Below, one piece after another: positions 5,949-8,137 of a stretch of DNA of 8,137 nt. Below the pieces are notes generated by a model. It made no database searches, was not told the DNA's origin, and saw nothing but the letters and a program-made list of their open reading frames with translations. The translations under genes were made by a program, and so were the position numbers. Numbering within the stretch: position 1 is the first letter of the stretch; the number at the start of each line of letters is the position of its first letter. Source of the stretch: Actinomycetes bacterium (lineage in GTDB: Bacteria; Actinomycetota; Acidimicrobiia; Acidimicrobiales; Microtrichaceae); contig JAFAFN010000246.1 in the NCBI GenBank assembly GCA_023423475.1, positions 1-8,137 of the forward strand, read 5' to 3'.

Positions 5949-7034
5949 ATGTCGATCGGCACCACATCGGCGTCCCGTCCGGCTCCGGCCGGGCGGGGCG
6001 CCGAGCCGCTCCTGCCGGCGGCACGACTCGCAGGGTCGCGGAGCAAGATCCGCGCACCGTTCGAGCTCGACCCGACCATGTGCTTCTATTCGCCCCAGGC
6101 GAACGTGGACGCGCTGGCGCACCCCCGGATCGCGGCATGGATCGACTTCGTGCGCGACGGGTGGACACCCACCCCCGTGCCGGGTGCCGATCGCCGGGTG
6201 GCGCTGCTGCTGCCCTGCACCAAGTACAAGCCGTACGTCACCAGCCGCGAGCACCGCAGCATCAACGCCGGTCTGTTCGCCGCCGGGTGGCGTCCGAGTC
6301 GCACCTCGGACGTGCCGTTCGAGCTCGCGGCCGTGCTCGGCGACGACGAGGACCTCGAGGTGCTCAACACCTCGCCGCTGCGCCGTGGGGACGTGGTCCT
6401 CGACCGCTTCGTGCTCAGCGAACCGCTGGCACTGGTGCCCTACGAGCTCTCGATGTACTTCTCCGGCGGTCCGTCGCCGGCGACCTCGTACGACGACCCC
6501 GGTCTGTTCGAGGGGCGGGGGACCTCGGTGTCGCCCGAACGCGACGACTGCACCGCCACGTCCCGAGAGGACGGGACCTGGGCCTGGGGCCCGAACGAAC
6601 GAGCTGCGTACGTCGAGATGCACAACGTCATGTCCTCGACGCTCGCGGCGGCGCTCGGCCGAGTCGCGCCCTCGTACGACCACCTGGTCGCCTGGACCTC
6701 GCCCGGGCTGACCCACCGCAGCTTCCTCGCCGACGCGGCGTTCCGCTCGACCGATGGCCTGCCGACGTCGCGCCGTGGCCACGACGGCGACCTCCCGTTG
6801 CTCGGCGCGCTCGACCACCACCCCGAACTCGTGACGATCCTCCCGACCGACGAACAGCGTCGTCGGGCGCGCGAGCTCCTCGCCGCACGTCTCGCCGGCC
6901 AAGCGCGCGGGAGCTCCGCCGCGTCGGTCCGTGCGGTGTACGCCCGCGGCGACGGCCACGACACCCCGCTGGGTCTGCCCGAGCTCGTCGACGAGCTCGT
7001 CGCGCACATCGACGACCTTGCGGTGACCTCATGA
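5949..7034 (+). CDS. Protein with archaeosine-synthase (ArcS/DUF5591-like) signature, function unknown
   Basis: This 361-residue, probably cytoplasmic protein has no signal peptide or membrane segment. Residues 59-102 run from 'HPRIAAWIDFVRDGWTP' into 'VALLLPCTKYKPYVTS' and His102. Pro89-Cys90, Lys94-Pro95-Tyr96, Ser99 and His102 match exactly the PC-x3-KPY-x2-S-x2-H signature recalled for archaeal ArcS. A second block, 'VLSEPLALVPYELSMY' (155-170) then 'DDPGLF', resembles the ArcS pattern around SPLGVVPREL. The C-terminal half (about 215-361) has helices I do not recognise, and the first 35 residues look disordered. There is no TGT-like catalytic domain or PUA domain, so it equals only the core module. 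GAAGGG (5936-5941) precedes ATG 5949 by 7 nt, and only 3 nt separate it from the binding-protein stop. ArcS joins lysine to preQ0 in tRNA; here the setting is an import operon, so a small-molecule amidine/nitrile or amine-transfer reaction is a guess. Confidence 0.75.
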   Translation: MSIGTTSASRPAPAGRGAEPLLPAARLAGSRSKIRAPFELDPTMCFYSPQANVDALAHPRIAAWIDFVRDGWTPTPVPGADRRVALLLPCTKYKPYVTSREHRSINAGLFAAGWRPSRTSDVPFELAAVLGDDEDLEVLNTSPLRRGDVVLDRFVLSEPLALVPYELSMYFSGGPSPATSYDDPGLFEGRGTSVSPERDDCTATSREDGTWAWGPNERAAYVEMHNVMSSTLAAALGRVAPSYDHLVAWTSPGLTHRSFLADAAFRSTDGLPTSRRGHDGDLPLLGALDHHPELVTILPTDEQRRRARELLAARLAGQARGSSAASVRAVYARGDGHDTPLGLPELVDELVAHIDDLAVTS

Positions 7035-8137
7035 GCTCGCGTGCGATCCACGCGGCGGGGTCCGGTGAGCTGCTCGGCATCGTCGAGTCGACCGAGGTCG
7101 ACGAGGTCCCGGACCTGGTCGCCCGCGCCAGGTCCGCACAGCGGGAGTGGGCCGCGGCTGCACCGCACCACCGTGCCGATGCGCTCGTGGCCGCCTCGGT
7201 CGAGCTCGGTAGTCAGGTGGACGAGCTCGCTCGAGCGCACTCCCGGGAGTCCGGCAAGATCCTGCCCCAGGCCGAACACGAGGTGCGCGGGGCGTCGGCG
7301 CTGTTGCGTCGCAATGCCGAGCTCGCCCGGATGGCTGCGGGTGAGGTCGCTCCCACCGGTGCGGTGCCCGGCGGCGAACGTGATCTGACGATCGTCGAGC
7401 GTGTCCCCCTCGGTGTGGTCGTCGCGGTCCTGCCGTTCAACTTCCCGATCGAGCTCGCCATGGAGAAGGCTGCCGCGGCGCTCGCGGTCGGCAACGCAGC
7501 GATCGTGAAGCTGCCGCCGCAGAATCCGTTGGCGACCGCGGCGGCGCTCGAGATCCTCCGCCGCCACCTGCCCGACGACGTGCTCCAGGTCGTCGATGCC
7601 GACCGCGACACGTCGGCCGCGCTGTGCGCCGCAGCGGGTGTCGATGCGGTGTCGCTCACCGGCTCGGTCGGCGCCGGGATCGCCGTGGCCCGTGCCACCG
7701 CGGACCAGCTCCGACCGCTGCACCTGGAGCTCGGTGGCAACGGCGCGGCGATCGTCCGCTCCGACGCCGACCTCGATCACGTCGTGAGCGAGACGCTGCG
7801 CGGACGGCTCCTGATGAACGGACAGGCGTGCGCCGCGACGAAGCGCCTCATCGCGCATCGCAGCATCGCCGCCGAGCTGACCGAACGACTCGTGTCGGCG
7901 CTCGTGGACGTCGTGCCCGGTGACCCGCTCGCGGACGATGCCCGACTCGGACCGCTCATCGACGAGCACGCCGCCGCCGTGGTCGAAGCACAAGTGCAAC
8001 GGACCGTCGCCGAGGGTGCACGACGACCGCTCGGCGCACCGCCCGACGGCGCCTGGTTCGCCCCGACCGTCCTGGCGGACGTCCCCCACCACGCGCCGAT
8101 CCTCCACGAGGACGAGGTCTTCGGCCCGGTCGTCCCC
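7031..8137 (+). CDS. NAD(P)-dependent aldehyde dehydrogenase (3' end outside the window)
   Basis: This cytoplasmic enzyme of the ALDH superfamily oxidises an aldehyde to a carboxylate. The visible 369 residues contain 'VLPFNFP' (133-139) with the oxyanion Asn137, Lys160 in 'AIVKLPPQNP' that binds the cofactor, 'SLTGSVGAG' (208-216), general base Glu233 in 'LELGGNGA', nucleophile Cys267 in 'NGQACAATKR', and 'HEDEVFGPVVP' at the cut edge. All catalytic residues are present. By comparison with usual 450-490-residue members, roughly 80-120 C-terminal residues lie beyond the window. The N-terminus is short, as in succinate-semialdehyde or lactaldehyde/glycolaldehyde dehydrogenase-like enzymes, but the substrate cannot be read. 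ATG 7031 overlaps the preceding stop in ATGA, with a weak GGTGA 4 nt upstream, so translation is probably coupled to the ArcS-like gene. Confidence 0.93.
   Translation, partial: MSSRAIHAAGSGELLGIVESTEVDEVPDLVARARSAQREWAAAAPHHRADALVAASVELGSQVDELARAHSRESGKILPQAEHEVRGASALLRRNAELARMAAGEVAPTGAVPGGERDLTIVERVPLGVVVAVLPFNFPIELAMEKAAAALAVGNAAIVKLPPQNPLATAAALEILRRHLPDDVLQVVDADRDTSAALCAAAGVDAVSLTGSVGAGIAVARATADQLRPLHLELGGNGAAIVRSDADLDHVVSETLRGRLLMNGQACAATKRLIAHRSIAAELTERLVSALVDVVPGDPLADDARLGPLIDEHAAAVVEAQVQRTVAEGARRPLGAPPDGAWFAPTVLADVPHHAPILHEDEVFGPVVP

Noticed and set aside
6981..6998. Perfect 18-bp palindrome GAGCTCGTCGACGAGCTC
   Set aside because: It lies inside coding sequence and is explained by the codons of E-L-V-D-E-L. 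Similar GAGCTCGTCGA strings recur across the window because of codon bias.
5103..8107. Long minus-strand open frames (5103-7007 and 6440-8107)
   Set aside because: They lie antisense to the binding protein, ArcS-like protein and aldehyde dehydrogenase, which have clear motifs. Their translations are rich in Arg, Gly, Val and His without recognisable domains, as expected from high-GC shadows.

Overview
The window is high-GC DNA. Third codon positions are overwhelmingly G or C, many starts are GTG or overlap the previous stop, and one gene has a TAnnnT promoter placed so that its mRNA would be leaderless. This fits an actinomycete-type bacterium (Actinomycetota, possibly an Acidimicrobiia-like lineage). 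The organism assignment is inference from style only. There are no rRNA, tRNA, CRISPR or insertion-sequence signals.

Left part (1-1704, + strand). The window opens with the last 38 codons of an unrecognised gene. A 99-nt gap with operator-like repeats follows, then a lipoprotein carbohydrate-type (family 1, UgpB/MalE-like) solute-binding protein. No matching MalF/MalG-type permeases lie in the window. Its gene converges on a minus-strand alpha/beta hydrolase (1729-2943) of the 2,6-dihydropseudooxynicotine-hydrolase/DUF1100-like kind. A 7-bp inverted repeat covers both stop codons.

Middle and right part (3145-8137, + strand). After a 201-nt divergent promoter region comes a compact gene run: an ABC ATPase, its permease (4-nt overlap), a lipoprotein substrate-binding protein of the NMT1/THI5 type (93 nt later, behind a C-rich, G-poor leader), a 361-residue protein, and an aldehyde dehydrogenase (4-nt overlap) cut by the window end. 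The first three form a NitT/TauT/ThiXYZ-class importer. The 361-residue protein carries an exact match to the archaeosine-synthase signature PC-x3-KPY-x2-S-x2-H, in a context with no tRNA-modification genes.

Working picture (inference): the operon imports a small, perhaps heterocyclic or nitrogenous, compound. The ArcS-like enzyme and the aldehyde dehydrogenase process it, possibly with the divergent hydrolase. The ArcS-like protein inside a bacterial uptake and catabolism operon is the most unusual thing in the window.
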